From: a virus
IMG/VR virus record: IMGVR_UViG_3300029922_000042
Span: 21,672 to 85,671 of that record
Length of the DNA stretch: 64,000 nucleotides
Reading direction: 5' to 3' (one strand)
The notes beneath the pieces are model-generated. The model made no database searches. It was given only the letters and a program-made list of their open reading frames with translations, and was not told where the DNA came from. This document shows positions 42,314 to 50,489 of this stretch, one piece after another (the stretch's first letter is position 1; every line of letters begins with the position of its first letter). The translations under genes were made by a program, and so were the position numbers.

Positions 42314-42387
42314 ACACACGTAATTTAATAGTAGAATATTTGCCTGATTAGCGAATTGTACTTGTGCAACTCAAGTCGTGTGTACCA
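42314..42387 (+). tRNA. tRNA-Ile(GAT)
   Basis: Perfect acceptor ACACACG/CGTGTGT, anticodon stem TTTGC/GCGAA with loop CTGATTA (T at position 37 is unusual), T arm ACTTG/CAAGT, discriminator A and encoded CCA. Directly downstream of the structured RNA. Confidence 0.82.
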
Positions 42388-42412
42388 ATTTAAACGAACA
42401 AAACAAACATCC

Positions 42413-42724
42413 ATGAACAAATTTAATACAACAATGATAAAATTTATTCCAGCAATGGTAACATTAGCAGTATTATACTTTATTGCTGCTATTTTCGTTG
42501 GTTATTATACGGCAAACAGAGACAAACTACTTCAAAAGCAGAGAGAAGAACAATATAAAGTGATATTAATAAATGCATATCTCACAGGTTATGAAGATGC
42601 ACAAGATGTTTATGGTAAGATGATTAAGAATGAATTCCATAATCATACTGACTTAACAAATTATTCACAAACAGCCTATGATAACTTTTGTACTAACACA
42701 GTGAATAAGTATCCGTTACCATGA
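42413..42724 (+). CDS. Membrane-anchored small protein
   Basis: 103 residues from ATG 42413 (the longer frame starts inside tRNA-Ile). One N-terminal membrane segment (AMVTLAVLYFIAAIFVGYY, about 14-32) followed by a soluble helical domain. Leader AACGAACAAAACAAACATCC is A/C-rich. Function unknown. Confidence 0.65.
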   Translation: MNKFNTTMIKFIPAMVTLAVLYFIAAIFVGYYTANRDKLLQKQREEQYKVILINAYLTGYEDAQDVYGKMIKNEFHNHTDLTNYSQTAYDNFCTNTVNKYPLP

Positions 42725-43056
42725 AAAAGACAACTATTAATGTAATAATGGGCTTAAAAGTGATGGACGACCTTATGCACGCAACTGGTGTGTTTGAATC
42801 TTTTAAGAGATTTGGCGAACATCAAGTTATAGAGTATGAAATGCAGAAAAGTGAACCAGATTTAGATTTCATAACCAGGTTTAAAGAATCAGCTGAAAAA
42901 GAAGGCTATATAATTACAGCTATCTGGGTAGGTGAAAATCCTCAAGTCAATTTAGTGGATTGGTCAATTAAAGCAATTAGTGATGGACAAAAATGGAGTA
43001 TGTTAGAACCATATTTAAACCATTTCGGTATACAAAAACAAGAAAAAACTATATAA
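42721..43056 (+). CDS. Unknown protein
   Basis: 111 residues, N-terminal KKTTINVIMGLKVMDDL, C-terminal WSMLEPYLNHFG. Coupled to the preceding membrane protein by ATGA. No recognised family. Confidence 0.6.
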   Translation: MKKTTINVIMGLKVMDDLMHATGVFESFKRFGEHQVIEYEMQKSEPDLDFITRFKESAEKEGYIITAIWVGENPQVNLVDWSIKAISDGQKWSMLEPYLNHFGIQKQEKTI

Positions 43057-43063
43057 TTAAAAT

Positions 43064-43360
43064 ATGAACGCTACTGAACTATTAGATAAGTTTGAAAAAG
43101 AACTCCCCAATCTAGGAACTTGGTACTGGACTGAAAAGACAGGCTCCAAACCTAGAATATTAGTATGCATCACTAAAATGCTTAAAGCAGGGCTGGAAGA
43201 AGAAACTGTTAAAGATATTATTATTAGTATGATGTATACTGGTTATGTAGAGCATGAAAGACAGGTTAAAGCCGAGACTGGTTTAAGTGTAGAAAAGTTT
43301 ATGCAGAAAAAGCTTGAATCTTTGCCTGTTGAACAAGAACATTGTCTTACTAACGAATAA
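43064..43360 (+). CDS. Unknown helical protein
   Basis: 98 residues, helical and charged; WYWTEKTGSKPRILVC near residue 20. No motif recognised. tRNA-Phe follows after 6 nt. Confidence 0.6.
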   Translation: MNATELLDKFEKELPNLGTWYWTEKTGSKPRILVCITKMLKAGLEEETVKDIIISMMYTGYVEHERQVKAETGLSVEKFMQKKLESLPVEQEHCLTNE

Positions 43361-43366
43361 TTTAAT

Positions 43367-43442
43367 CCGGTTCTGGTGTAGTAGGTCTGCACGCTTGACT
43401 GAAAATCAAGAGGTCGTTTTTCGATTAAACGGAACCGGGCCA
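43367..43442 (+). tRNA. tRNA-Phe(GAA)
   Basis: Perfect acceptor CCGGTTC/GAACCGG, anticodon stem CTTGA/TCAAG with loop CTGAAAA, T arm CGTTT/AAACG with TTCGATT, discriminator G and encoded CCA. Confidence 0.93.
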
Positions 43443-43453
43443 ACCTATAATTT

Positions 43454-43762
43454 ATGCTGCAAAAACTGCCAAAAAGCGTAGGTGATTCCATTACTTTGGG
43501 TTCTTTAATATGTATAGGAATTGCCCCAACTAGTAATTCTTCTTTTGTTCCATTTGCCTCTTTCGAAAGAGATGGAGAGTTAATTAGTTATGAAATAAAG
43601 AATCAAGCGTTAATAGATCAGTTATCTGATACCTTAACCGATATGCTTATGTCTAATATGAAAGACATTGACGTTAGAATTGATTATAAGTATGTAGTAA
43701 AAGCAGGTTACATAGAATTACTCTATAATAACAACACTATAGAAATTCAAAATGAAAACTAA
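43454..43762 (+). CDS. Unknown small protein
   Basis: 102 residues, mixed beta/helical, no motif recognised (LPKSVGDSITLGSLICIG near the start). It overlaps the next start by 11 nt. Confidence 0.6.
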   Translation: MLQKLPKSVGDSITLGSLICIGIAPTSNSSFVPFASFERDGELISYEIKNQALIDQLSDTLTDMLMSNMKDIDVRIDYKYVVKAGYIELLYNNNTIEIQNEN

Positions 43763-44097
43763 AATAAACACTAGTACTCTACCTAGTCTGGCTCTTCTTT
43801 CTATATTAGGTGAGGATGCAATAAAAATATTAATAACTCATGCTTTAGATAAAAAAAGAAGATGAGAAGCATATATTTGATATTGACCTTAAAATTGATG
43901 GTAAAGAGTATGATTTTCTTGTGTTGGTAGAACAATATCAAAAAAATCTGGAGCGTATGATCGATCTTGAAGTTAATAGCAGACTTGAATCTAAGTTTAA
44001 TGAGCTAACCGACAAGTTATCTTTTATATCTAGCATGTTTGATGCAGCTAAGGCAAAAATTAAGAGTGAACTTAATTTAACTGAGGATGATTATTGA
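43752..44097 (+). pseudogene. Gene broken by a frameshift at an A7 run
   Basis: From ATG 43752 the frame (MKTKINTSTLPSLALLSILG) stops at 43865 just after seven A's at 43851-43857. Shifting by +1 at that run continues as KEDEKHIFDIDLKIDGKEYDF, helical to the end (KSELNLTEDDY, stop 44097). Together they would be one helical protein of about 115 residues. Either a homopolymer length error, a slippage-dependent gene, or a recent loss. Confidence 0.55.
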
Positions 44098-44105
44098 TAG
44101 TTAAT

Positions 44106-44179
44106 GGGGGATTAAGCTAGTAGTAGACGCAGGCTTTTACACAGCCTGAGGATTGGTGCGATTCCAATATCCCCTACCA
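44106..44179 (+). tRNA. tRNA-Val(TAC)
   Basis: Acceptor GGGGGAT/ATCCCCT (one G-U), anticodon stem AGGCT/AGCCT with loop TTTACAC, T arm ATTGG/CCAAT, discriminator A and encoded CCA. Confidence 0.9.
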
Positions 44180-44184
44180 TTTAT

Positions 44185-44496
44185 ATGCCTACAAAAATAC
44201 AAGATTGTAAAGGTTTATCTGTTTGTATTAATAATCATGTCTTCAAATCTAATGAGGTTAGATTAATACCATTTAGTGCTGCTGAAAAAGAATGTAAATG
44301 TGTTCTTTATACTGATAGTGACTATGTTATAAAAAGACGAGAGCCAGTAGATCTAGAATTTCCTGGATTTTTATTAGCTTGTCCAGTCTGTAATGTTATT
44401 CAGATAGACGGTTTTAGAAATGCCCCTACTAATTCAACACCAATAAAAGGTGTTGATAATACAATACCTGAGAGGAGATTAGAAATAGATTTATGA
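44185..44496 (+). CDS. Cys-containing small protein with shared tail
   Basis: 103 residues. Cysteines in KIQDCKGLSVCIN, KECKCVLY and LACPVCNVIQ could make a zinc site. It ends TIPERRLEIDL, a tail-family member. Overlaps the next gene by 4 nt. Confidence 0.65.
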   Translation: MPTKIQDCKGLSVCINNHVFKSNEVRLIPFSAAEKECKCVLYTDSDYVIKRREPVDLEFPGFLLACPVCNVIQIDGFRNAPTNSTPIKGVDNTIPERRLEIDL

Positions 44497-44711
44497 ATTT
44501 AGAAGCAGCTATAAACAAGATAAAAGGCAAGACTATCTATGTCTGGGTGCCTTATAATAGAATAGATCAATGTGCAGTTGAAGTTGACTATGTTAGTGCA
44601 GTTAATTGGTTAAAACACGTATATAAAGAAGAGAATGATATTGATCCAATACTAATCTCTGATCTTAATAAAGATGTTGTGTTAGGGAATGTACAAAGAT
44701 TGTTGTTATGA
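44493..44711 (+). CDS. Small unknown protein
   Basis: 72 residues starting MNLEAAINKIKGKTIYVWVP; helix-strand pattern, no recognised domain. ATGA overlaps on both sides. Confidence 0.6.
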   Translation: MNLEAAINKIKGKTIYVWVPYNRIDQCAVEVDYVSAVNWLKHVYKEENDIDPILISDLNKDVVLGNVQRLLL

Positions 44712-44911
44712 GTGATGAGCCCAAACCAGTAAATATGGATAAACTTAGGGAAGCTGTGGAGTATTGTGATTTGCAAGGTAACTGTGATTACGATAATAGT
44801 ATAGTTCAAGGATATGCTGGTAACTATTTGGAAGAAGTAATTAAGACTTATGAACGTGGAGATGAACAGTGGCCTATTCCTCATCCTTTGATTAAAGTAC
44901 AACCGTTTTAG
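44708..44911 (+). CDS. Small unknown acidic protein
   Basis: 67 residues starting MSDEPKPVNMDKLREAVEYCD; acidic, with HPLIKVQPF at the end. No recognised domain. Followed 11 nt later by tRNA. Confidence 0.6.
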   Translation: MSDEPKPVNMDKLREAVEYCDLQGNCDYDNSIVQGYAGNYLEEVIKTYERGDEQWPIPHPLIKVQPF

Positions 44912-44922
44912 TAAATTTAGCA

Positions 44923-44993
44923 GGCAGACGAACTTAGGTTCAGCTAACTCTCATAAGGTAAGTGGCTGAGTGCAAATCTCAGGTTTGCCACCA
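44923..44993 (+). tRNA. tRNA-Met or Ile(CAT), second copy
   Basis: Acceptor GGCAGAC/GTTTGCC (one G-U), short D arm GAAC/GTTC with 4-nt loop, loop CTCATAA in a stem with one A-A mismatch, T arm CTGAG/CTCAG, discriminator A and encoded CCA. With the copy at 39639, one of the two may be an AUA-reading Ile tRNA (lysidine-modified). Confidence 0.82.
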
Positions 44994-45058
44994 TAATTCA
45001 CACAATTAAATTTGTGATAGGGCAGGCTTAAATTAGCTTGCAAAACAACAGAAAATAA

Positions 45059-45295
45059 ATGAATACAAATAATACAAATACAGAAGTTAGTCATCCTTCA
45101 CCTACTGTCGAAAGTTTGATGGATGAACAAAATTCCACTTGTTGCATTGATAGTTATAAAGGGAGACCTACTTTTGCTATTAATAAAGAAAGTCCATATC
45201 CTTTTAGTTTTGGTCTATTAAAAGCTAGATTAATTGTAAAACATATGGAGGCTTTGCAGAAGTTCGTAGAATCAGATGGTAGAAGCTTGGTTTAA
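45059..45295 (+). CDS. Small unknown protein
   Basis: 78 residues; Asn/Thr-rich start (MNTNNTNTEVSHPSP) then a Cys pair (NSTCCIDSY) and a helical end. A hairpin CACAA/TTTGTG lies in its leader (about 45000-45018). Function unknown. Confidence 0.6.
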   Translation: MNTNNTNTEVSHPSPTVESLMDEQNSTCCIDSYKGRPTFAINKESPYPFSFGLLKARLIVKHMEALQKFVESDGRSLV

Positions 45296-45301
45296 TATTT
45301 C

Positions 45302-45375
45302 GCTTCTGTAGTTTAAGAGTAAAACTCAGGTTTTGTAAACCTGGTATCCTGGTGCAAGTCCTGGCAGAAGCTCCA
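45302..45375 (+). tRNA. tRNA-Thr(TGT)
   Basis: Perfect acceptor GCTTCTG/CAGAAGC, anticodon stem CAGGT/ACCTG with loop TTTGTAA, discriminator T and encoded CCA. Confidence 0.9.
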
Positions 45376-45380
45376 TTCCG

Positions 45381-45412
45381 AGGCAAGAATAACTATTATT
45401 CTTGCCTTTTAT
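45381..45412 (+). terminator. Rho-independent terminator after tRNA-Thr
   Basis: Ten-bp stem GGCAAGAATA/TATTCTTGCC with a 5-nt loop, then TTTTATT. It ends 4 nt before the next Cys-repeat gene, so that gene has its own promoter or relies on read-through. Confidence 0.85.
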
Positions 45413-45415
45413 TAT

Positions 45416-45868
45416 ATGAAGATAACAAAACGAGAAGATAGATGGTATGACGAAAACGGTAATAGTTGGTCTACAGAAGAACTAGCTACTAGATACTCTC
45501 CTACTCTAACCAATTGTAGTAATTGTAATAATTGTAATTATTGTAGAGATTGTAGTTATTGTAGTAGTTGTATTTATTCTAATGGTTGTAGTAGTTGTAG
45601 TGAGTGTAATGGTTGTAGGAATTCTCTTAATTGTATTAGTTGTAATTGGTGTAGTAGTTGTGGTAGTTGTAATAGTTGTATTAGTTGTAGTGTTTGTAGT
45701 CTTTGTAGAGATTGTACTTATTGTAGTAATTGTAATAATTGTAGAAAATGTGAAAATTGTTATTTCGTTAGTAGTCTTGAAAATTACGCCCCACTTCTTA
45801 AATTTGAACCATCTTCAACTAGACCAGAATTAGATATTAATGATAGAAAACTAGAACCAGACTTATGA
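45416..45868 (+). CDS. Cys-x-x triplet-repeat protein, copy 6
   Basis: 150 residues. Cap DRWYDENGNSWSTEELAT, about 26 Cys triplets with two Cys-to-Ser positions (IYS and RNS), then CENCYFVSSLENYAPLLKF and tail DINDRKLEPDL. The last 128 nt (45741-45868) are nearly identical to those of the copy at 48134, only three differences seen, so recent exchange or duplication is likely. Confidence 0.88.
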   Translation: MKITKREDRWYDENGNSWSTEELATRYSPTLTNCSNCNNCNYCRDCSYCSSCIYSNGCSSCSECNGCRNSLNCISCNWCSSCGSCNSCISCSVCSLCRDCTYCSNCNNCRKCENCYFVSSLENYAPLLKFEPSSTRPELDINDRKLEPDL

Positions 45869-46239
45869 CTTTAAGAGACATATTAGACAATGATTTAATT
45901 GAACGTATTAGAAACCATAACGAAAAAGAAGTAAACCCTGAATCTTCTAGATTTAGTTCGGATGCTGATTTAACCTTATTTCATAAATGGGCTTACAAAG
46001 TAGAGAAAGGTTGGTATGGATTTGATTTAGGTAATAAAGTCCCGTATTGCTGGGTACTTGCCATAGATAAAGTATTAAAAAAGATCGAAGAACTAGACCC
46101 AGAATTTACTATTCAACAAATAAAGTTAAAGTACGGTCAATTATGTTTCTATATTGATTATAATAAGAACATAGATGAGATTAATCAATTAGCCAAGGAA
46201 TTACTGGAATTATGTTGTAGTAGGCACTTAATTTATTAA
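45865..46239 (+). CDS. Conserved phage protein
   Basis: 124 residues with the pattern KGWYGFDLGNKVPYCWVLAID followed by EFTIQQIKLKYGQLCFYI, which I recognise from phage hypothetical proteins of unknown function. Starts within the stop of the Cys-repeat gene. Confidence 0.65.
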   Translation: MTLRDILDNDLIERIRNHNEKEVNPESSRFSSDADLTLFHKWAYKVEKGWYGFDLGNKVPYCWVLAIDKVLKKIEELDPEFTIQQIKLKYGQLCFYIDYNKNIDEINQLAKELLELCCSRHLIY

Positions 46240-46278
46240 TTGCTAGTAAATGTAGTTTTATACCTTTAAAATATAAGT

Positions 46279-46560
46279 ATGAAGTTACCAAGGATTAATC
46301 GTTATATCCCTAAAGATACACCGGTAATTAAAGGTATGATTCTTAGAGGATTGTGTGACTATGAAGAAAAAGCAATATATATTAACCCCAAACAAAGTGA
46401 TAAAGAACGGCTTATTACAGCATGCCACGAGTCAACACATTACTTATTTCCATCTTTGACTGAAAAGAAAGTAGAAGAATACGGTTGTCTAATAGGTGAA
46501 GTGTTGTGGCGGTTAGGATATAGAAGCAGAATTAGAAAGAAACGAAAAGCTAGTATTTAA
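46279..46560 (+). CDS. Small zincin-like metallopeptidase
   Basis: 93 residues. ITACHESTHYLFPSL contains an HExxH zinc motif (His-Glu-Ser-Thr-His, about 50-54) in a helix, with a later EEYGCLIGEVLW supplying a possible third ligand Glu. Resembles ImmA/IrrE- or SprT-like minimal metallopeptidases. Basic C-terminus. Substrate unknown. Confidence 0.65.
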   Translation: MKLPRINRYIPKDTPVIKGMILRGLCDYEEKAIYINPKQSDKERLITACHESTHYLFPSLTEKKVEEYGCLIGEVLWRLGYRSRIRKKRKASI

Positions 46561-46584
46561 TTTAAGCTTTAATATAATATCAGA

Positions 46585-47376
46585 ATGCGTGAAATGTATG
46601 ATATTGTATTAAAGAAATCTATATTTATTTTAGATAAAAAGTTAATGTCGGTTAGTCGAGAACTTGGTCTGGATTATACTGCAGTCTCCAAACTTCTACA
46701 CAAAGAACAATTCCACGTAGTTGGTAGATATATACTACCAGAGAATAAAGATAAGATATTTACTTTAGTTAATTATGATACTGGTGAAGAGTATGACTGT
46801 ATAACTAATAAGAGTTTAAAACATCATTTTAATCAAGAACTTACAGAGAATGAAATTAAGTATGTATATGAATTATTATCTGGCAGGCAATATTTAGCTT
46901 CTATTTGTGATCGAGCTCTTATTAAGAAGGGTGTAATTAAAGATGGAAATTTCGTTAATATCAAAGCTTCTTCTATTAGATATAATAAGGAAAGAGAAGC
47001 ACAGTTATATCGATGTACAACTGCCAGAGATTTGAGAGGCAGGTTGGCTAATATAATACAAGCAGTAATAAATAAAAGAAAAAACTCAGCCATAAAATCA
47101 TTAGTTGGTTGCACTTATAATGAATTAGCTCAACATCTATCTAATCGATTTACTTCACAAATGACTTGGGGTAACTATGGAGAATGGGTAGTGGACCATA
47201 TAATACCGTTGTCATTGTTCGATTTAAGTAATAAAGAAGAAGTATTAAGAGCTAATCACTATACTAATTTACAACCTTTATGGTCTTCTAAAAATATTGC
47301 TGAGAAATACGGTGAGTTTAATTATATCAGCAATAGTGAGAAGAATTGTAAGAATATACTAGGCGGAAGAATTTAA
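46585..47376 (+). CDS. HNH homing endonuclease
   Basis: 263 residues. C-terminal HNH domain WGNYGEWVVDHIIPLSLFDL, then TNLQPLWSSKNIAEKYG, typical of free-standing phage HNH endonucleases. An N-terminal DNA-recognition region with a helix-turn-helix-like MSVSRELGLDYTAVSKLL (about 21-38). It lies just before tRNA-Gln, a typical insertion neighbourhood. Confidence 0.83.
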   Translation: MREMYDIVLKKSIFILDKKLMSVSRELGLDYTAVSKLLHKEQFHVVGRYILPENKDKIFTLVNYDTGEEYDCITNKSLKHHFNQELTENEIKYVYELLSGRQYLASICDRALIKKGVIKDGNFVNIKASSIRYNKEREAQLYRCTTARDLRGRLANIIQAVINKRKNSAIKSLVGCTYNELAQHLSNRFTSQMTWGNYGEWVVDHIIPLSLFDLSNKEEVLRANHYTNLQPLWSSKNIAEKYGEFNYISNSEKNCKNILGGRI

Positions 47377-47377
47377 T

Positions 47378-47451
47378 TGGGATGTTGCATAATGGTAGTG
47401 CCAGGGTCTTTGGAGCCTTAGGTGAAGGTTCGATTCCTTCCATCCCAGCCA
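47378..47451 (+). tRNA. tRNA-Gln(TTG)
   Basis: Perfect acceptor TGGGATG/CATCCCA, loop CTTTGGA in stem AGGGT/GCCTT (with G-U pairs), T arm GAAGG/CCTTC with TTCGATT, discriminator G and encoded CCA. Confidence 0.9.
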
Positions 47452-47454
47452 TTT

Positions 47455-47670
47455 ACAATATAAACGAAATCAAGTCACGTCAATATTAACTGAAGGTACG
47501 TTGCTCTGGCTCTATGTATCAACTAGAATAAGTTAATAAATCCCCGAAATTTATAGAGATAAAGTACGGGCAGAACCTCATTGAAAGACCACCCTTTAAA
47601 GCAATTTTATTGTGTAGACTAGGTGGGAGTTAAGCTAGAGTTGTGCCTAGCATATTGTATTTAAAACCAT
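47455..47670 (+). ncRNA. Candidate structured RNA downstream of tRNA-Gln
   Basis: No reading frame. Visible stems: CCCG/CGGG enclosing TAT/ATA (about 47543-47572), GGG/CCC (about 47570-47596), CAAT/ATTG, and CTAGG/CCTAG (about 47620-47650). The segment AGGTGGGA.TT...GCTAG..GTTGTGCCT also occurs in the candidate RNA at about 32.46 kb, which hints that the two are related. Low confidence. Confidence 0.3.
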
Positions 47671-47684
47671 AAAACCATAAAACT

Positions 47685-48137
47685 ATGAAACGACCTACAA
47701 GAAAAGCAACATTAGAAGATTCAGTAACGTATATTCTAGCAGAGATTAAAGAATTAGAAGCTTGTCAATATCTGCTTACGCAGATCATTTATAAACTTAC
47801 TAATGATTATGCACCGGATGATACTCTTTCTGATAGTGTAGCTAAGATAACTGAAAGAATAACTCGTAAAAAGTGCAGGCTGTTTGAACAATTAGCCACA
47901 ATTTCTGTTCTTAGCCCAACTGCTGAAGCTAAGTTAAAACAAAGATTAATCGATAAATTAAATAAATCTGGTTCATATTTCAGCAATTTTGTTAATCAAT
48001 CTTGGACTGATATCTCTACCAACCCTGAAGAATTAAAGCAAACTATAAAAGATCAGATGAGTAAAGCATTACAAGTAAGAGAGGATGAGGTAGATATGAT
48101 AGCAGTACCTAAAAGGAAGTTAGAACCAGATCTATGA
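47685..48137 (+). CDS. Helical protein with shared tail
   Basis: 150 residues, helical throughout (LAEIKELEACQYLLTQIIYKL), basic N-terminus MKRPTRKATLED, ending AVPKRKLEPDL. A tail-family member, not a Cys-repeat protein, directly followed by two Cys-repeat genes with ATGA overlaps. A-rich leader (three CCATAAAA units). Confidence 0.65.
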   Translation: MKRPTRKATLEDSVTYILAEIKELEACQYLLTQIIYKLTNDYAPDDTLSDSVAKITERITRKKCRLFEQLATISVLSPTAEAKLKQRLIDKLNKSGSYFSNFVNQSWTDISTNPEELKQTIKDQMSKALQVREDEVDMIAVPKRKLEPDL

Positions 48138-48589
48138 AGATAACTAAACGAGAAAATGATAGATGGTATGACGAAAACAATAATAGTTGGGAAACTAAAA
48201 AATTAGCTACTTTACACTCACCTACCCTAACTAATTGTAGTTGGTGTGGTGGTTGTAGAGATTGTAGAGATTGTAGAGATTGTAGAGATTGTAGAGATTG
48301 TAGTAATTGTAGTGATTGTAGTAATTGTAGTTGGTGTGGTGGTTGTAGTTATTGTATTTGTTGTAATCAGTGTATAAGTTGTAGTTATTGTAGTGGTTGT
48401 AGTAATTGTAGTTATTGTAGTCATTGTAATAATTGTAGTGATTGTGGTTATTGTCATTATTGTAGAAAATGTGAAAATTGTTATCTCGTTAGTAGTCTTG
48501 AAAATTACGCCCCACTTCTTAAATTTGAACCATCTTCAACTAGACCAGAATTAGATATTAATGATAGAAAACTAGAACCAGATCTATGA
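48134..48589 (+). CDS. Cys-x-x triplet-repeat protein, copy 7
   Basis: 151 residues. Cap DRWYDENNNSWETKKLAT, about 28 triplets, including five identical RDC triplets in a row (48250-48299, a perfect 9-nt tandem repeat) and the block CICCNQCISCS shared with the copy at 60526. C-terminal domain nearly identical to copy 6; tail DINDRKLEPDL. Confidence 0.88.
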   Translation: MKITKRENDRWYDENNNSWETKKLATLHSPTLTNCSWCGGCRDCRDCRDCRDCRDCSNCSDCSNCSWCGGCSYCICCNQCISCSYCSGCSNCSYCSHCNNCSDCGYCHYCRKCENCYLVSSLENYAPLLKFEPSSTRPELDINDRKLEPDL

Positions 48590-48960
48590 AGATAACTAAA
48601 CGAGAAAATGATAGATGGTATGACGAAAACAATAATAGCTGGGATAGTGAAGAACTAGCTACTTTCTATTCACCTACCCTAACTACTTGTAGTTATTGTA
48701 GTGGTTGTAGTTATTGTAGTAATTGTAGTAGTTGTAGAGATTGTAGTTATTGTAATCTTTGTAATGATTGTACTCGTTGTACTAATTGTGATTATTGTGA
48801 TAATTGTAGTCATTGTGGTTATTGTAGTGATTGTAGTGATTGTTTAGGTTTATATAATTATCGAGATAAAGAAAATTTAGAACCTCAAGTAAGAATATTA
48901 CCTCCAACATCAAGAATAGAATTAGATATTAATGATAGGAAATTAGAACCAGACTTATGA
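48586..48960 (+). CDS. Cys-x-x triplet-repeat protein, copy 8
   Basis: 124 residues. Its N-terminal 48 nt repeat the start of copy 7 almost exactly. About 18 triplets only, then a different C-terminal domain (LYNYRDKENLEPQVRILPP) and the tail DINDRKLEPDL. Tandem to copy 7 with an ATGA overlap. Confidence 0.88.
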   Translation: MKITKRENDRWYDENNNSWDSEELATFYSPTLTTCSYCSGCSYCSNCSSCRDCSYCNLCNDCTRCTNCDYCDNCSHCGYCSDCSDCLGLYNYRDKENLEPQVRILPPTSRIELDINDRKLEPDL

Positions 48961-49166
48961 CTATAGATCAAAGAATAACTAGATTGGAGAAGAAGGCTGG
49001 AAGGCCAGATTTACCAGGAACTACAATTAGTAGAATACTTTATAAGAAGAAAGGGTTTGGCTGGACTGTAGGAGTTGGAGCAATGCATTTATCTAGAATA
49101 TGGTTTCATGCTAAAACTATAGAATCAGCACTATCCAAAGCTGAAAAACACTTTAAAATAAAATGA
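48957..49166 (+). CDS. Small basic protein
   Basis: 69 residues; MTIDQRITRLEKKAGRPDLPG, then a Gly-rich aromatic stretch and a basic C-terminus. Overlaps the ligase start by 4 nt, so it may be a ligase accessory; unproven. Confidence 0.6.
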   Translation: MTIDQRITRLEKKAGRPDLPGTTISRILYKKKGFGWTVGVGAMHLSRIWFHAKTIESALSKAEKHFKIK

Positions 49167-50311
49167 CTAAATTTAATACACTTTATAAGCGGGCTAGTAA
49201 TGGGAAGATACAGGAATGGACCATAGTTGTAGATGATAATTCTTACATAGTTACGGAAGGCATGAAAGATGGAAAGCTAACTACTACCGCTCCTCATACA
49301 TGTGAAGGTAAGAATCCTGGAAAGAAGAATGAAACTTTAGCAACAGAACAAGCTCTGAAAGAAGCCAAAGCAGTTTATGATAAGAAACTTCGTAGAGGTT
49401 ATGTAGAAAGTATTGGTGACGTTGATAATACTACTTTTGAAAAACCTATGAAAGGTTCTAAGTTTCAGGATTATGAAAACGAAGTTGAATACCCTGTAGG
49501 TTATGACGATAAAATTAATGGGGTGAACTTTAGAATTAAGGCTAAAGGGATTGAAAGTACGGGTGGGGAATTCTTTTTAACTGCTCCTCACATCATTAAT
49601 AGCCTAAAACCTTTATTCACTAAGTATCCAAATCTAGTATTGATGGGTGAAGGTTATAATCCTAAAGCTGAGTTCCTTCATCAAATAACTGAGATTCTTA
49701 CAGTAACTAAGAAAAACAAAGACATTACACCAGAATTATTAGCATTAAGTGAGAAAGTTTGTGAATGCTGGTTATTTGATGGGTACGGCTTTGATAATAT
49801 TGATGAAAATACTAATTGGATGAAGAGGAGAGAAGCAGTTAAAAAATTAGTCAAAGGTTATAAGTATGTTTATGTTTTGCCTTATAAGACAGCTAATAAT
49901 AAGGCTGAGTTGGATATTGCTTTGGCTGAAAATAAGACTAGAGGTGGTGAAGGTCTTATGGTTCGTTGGAAAAATTGTGAGATAAAACATGGTAAAAGCA
50001 AATATCTACTCAAGCTAAAACATTGGGAAGATGAGGAGTTTGAATTGGTGGATTTCGCTCTAGGGAACGGAAATTGGAGCACATTTCCTAAAAAAGCAAT
50101 TTTCAAATTACCTGAACCTTGTAAAGATAGAGATGGTAATATCTTAACTACTTTTGCATCCAATATAGAAGGAGGAGAAGAATATCTTGCTAAATTATGG
50201 AAAGACCGTAAAGACTTGATAGGTAAGAAATTTACTGTGAAATACCAGCTTAAAAGTGCTTATGGTATTCCTCAAATTCCTTGGTTAATTGTACCTAGAA
50301 CATATGAATAA
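49163..50311 (+). CDS. ATP-dependent DNA ligase with WGR-like N-terminus
   Basis: 382 residues. Residues about 1-80 resemble the WGR-like N-terminal domain of some phage ligases (LYKRASNGKIQEWTIVV, then ALKEAKAVYDKKLRRGY). The nucleotidyltransferase core has adenylated Lys117 in DDKINGVNF (a KxNG variant of the usual KxDG), LVLMGEGYN (motif III), RGGEGLMVR (motif IV) and LLKLKHWED (motif V). Joins nicks in replication and repair. The Asp-to-Asn change in motif I is unusual. Confidence 0.83.
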   Translation: MTKFNTLYKRASNGKIQEWTIVVDDNSYIVTEGMKDGKLTTTAPHTCEGKNPGKKNETLATEQALKEAKAVYDKKLRRGYVESIGDVDNTTFEKPMKGSKFQDYENEVEYPVGYDDKINGVNFRIKAKGIESTGGEFFLTAPHIINSLKPLFTKYPNLVLMGEGYNPKAEFLHQITEILTVTKKNKDITPELLALSEKVCECWLFDGYGFDNIDENTNWMKRREAVKKLVKGYKYVYVLPYKTANNKAELDIALAENKTRGGEGLMVRWKNCEIKHGKSKYLLKLKHWEDEEFELVDFALGNGNWSTFPKKAIFKLPEPCKDRDGNILTTFASNIEGGEEYLAKLWKDRKDLIGKKFTVKYQLKSAYGIPQIPWLIVPRTYE

Positions 50312-50486
50312 ACAAATAATGAAACAAGCAGGGTTTACTGAAGAACTTAAACAAATAGAAGTAGGTAATTGTCCTATCTGTCGTAAACCGATAAATTTAG
50401 AAGATTTCAGAAATGCTTTGTCTAAAAGAGAATATGAGATCTCGAAAATGTGTAATGCCTGTCAGGACTTAATCTTTGGCCCATGA
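50304..50486 (+). CDS. Small zinc-finger protein
   Basis: 60 residues from ATG 50304, which overlaps the ligase stop. CPIC (about 24-27) and CNAC (about 51-54) form a four-Cys zinc site: VGNCPICRKPINLEDFRNAL. Known to me as a widespread small phage protein of unknown function. Confidence 0.65.
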   Translation: MNKQIMKQAGFTEELKQIEVGNCPICRKPINLEDFRNALSKREYEISKMCNACQDLIFGP

Positions 50487-50489
50487 TTT

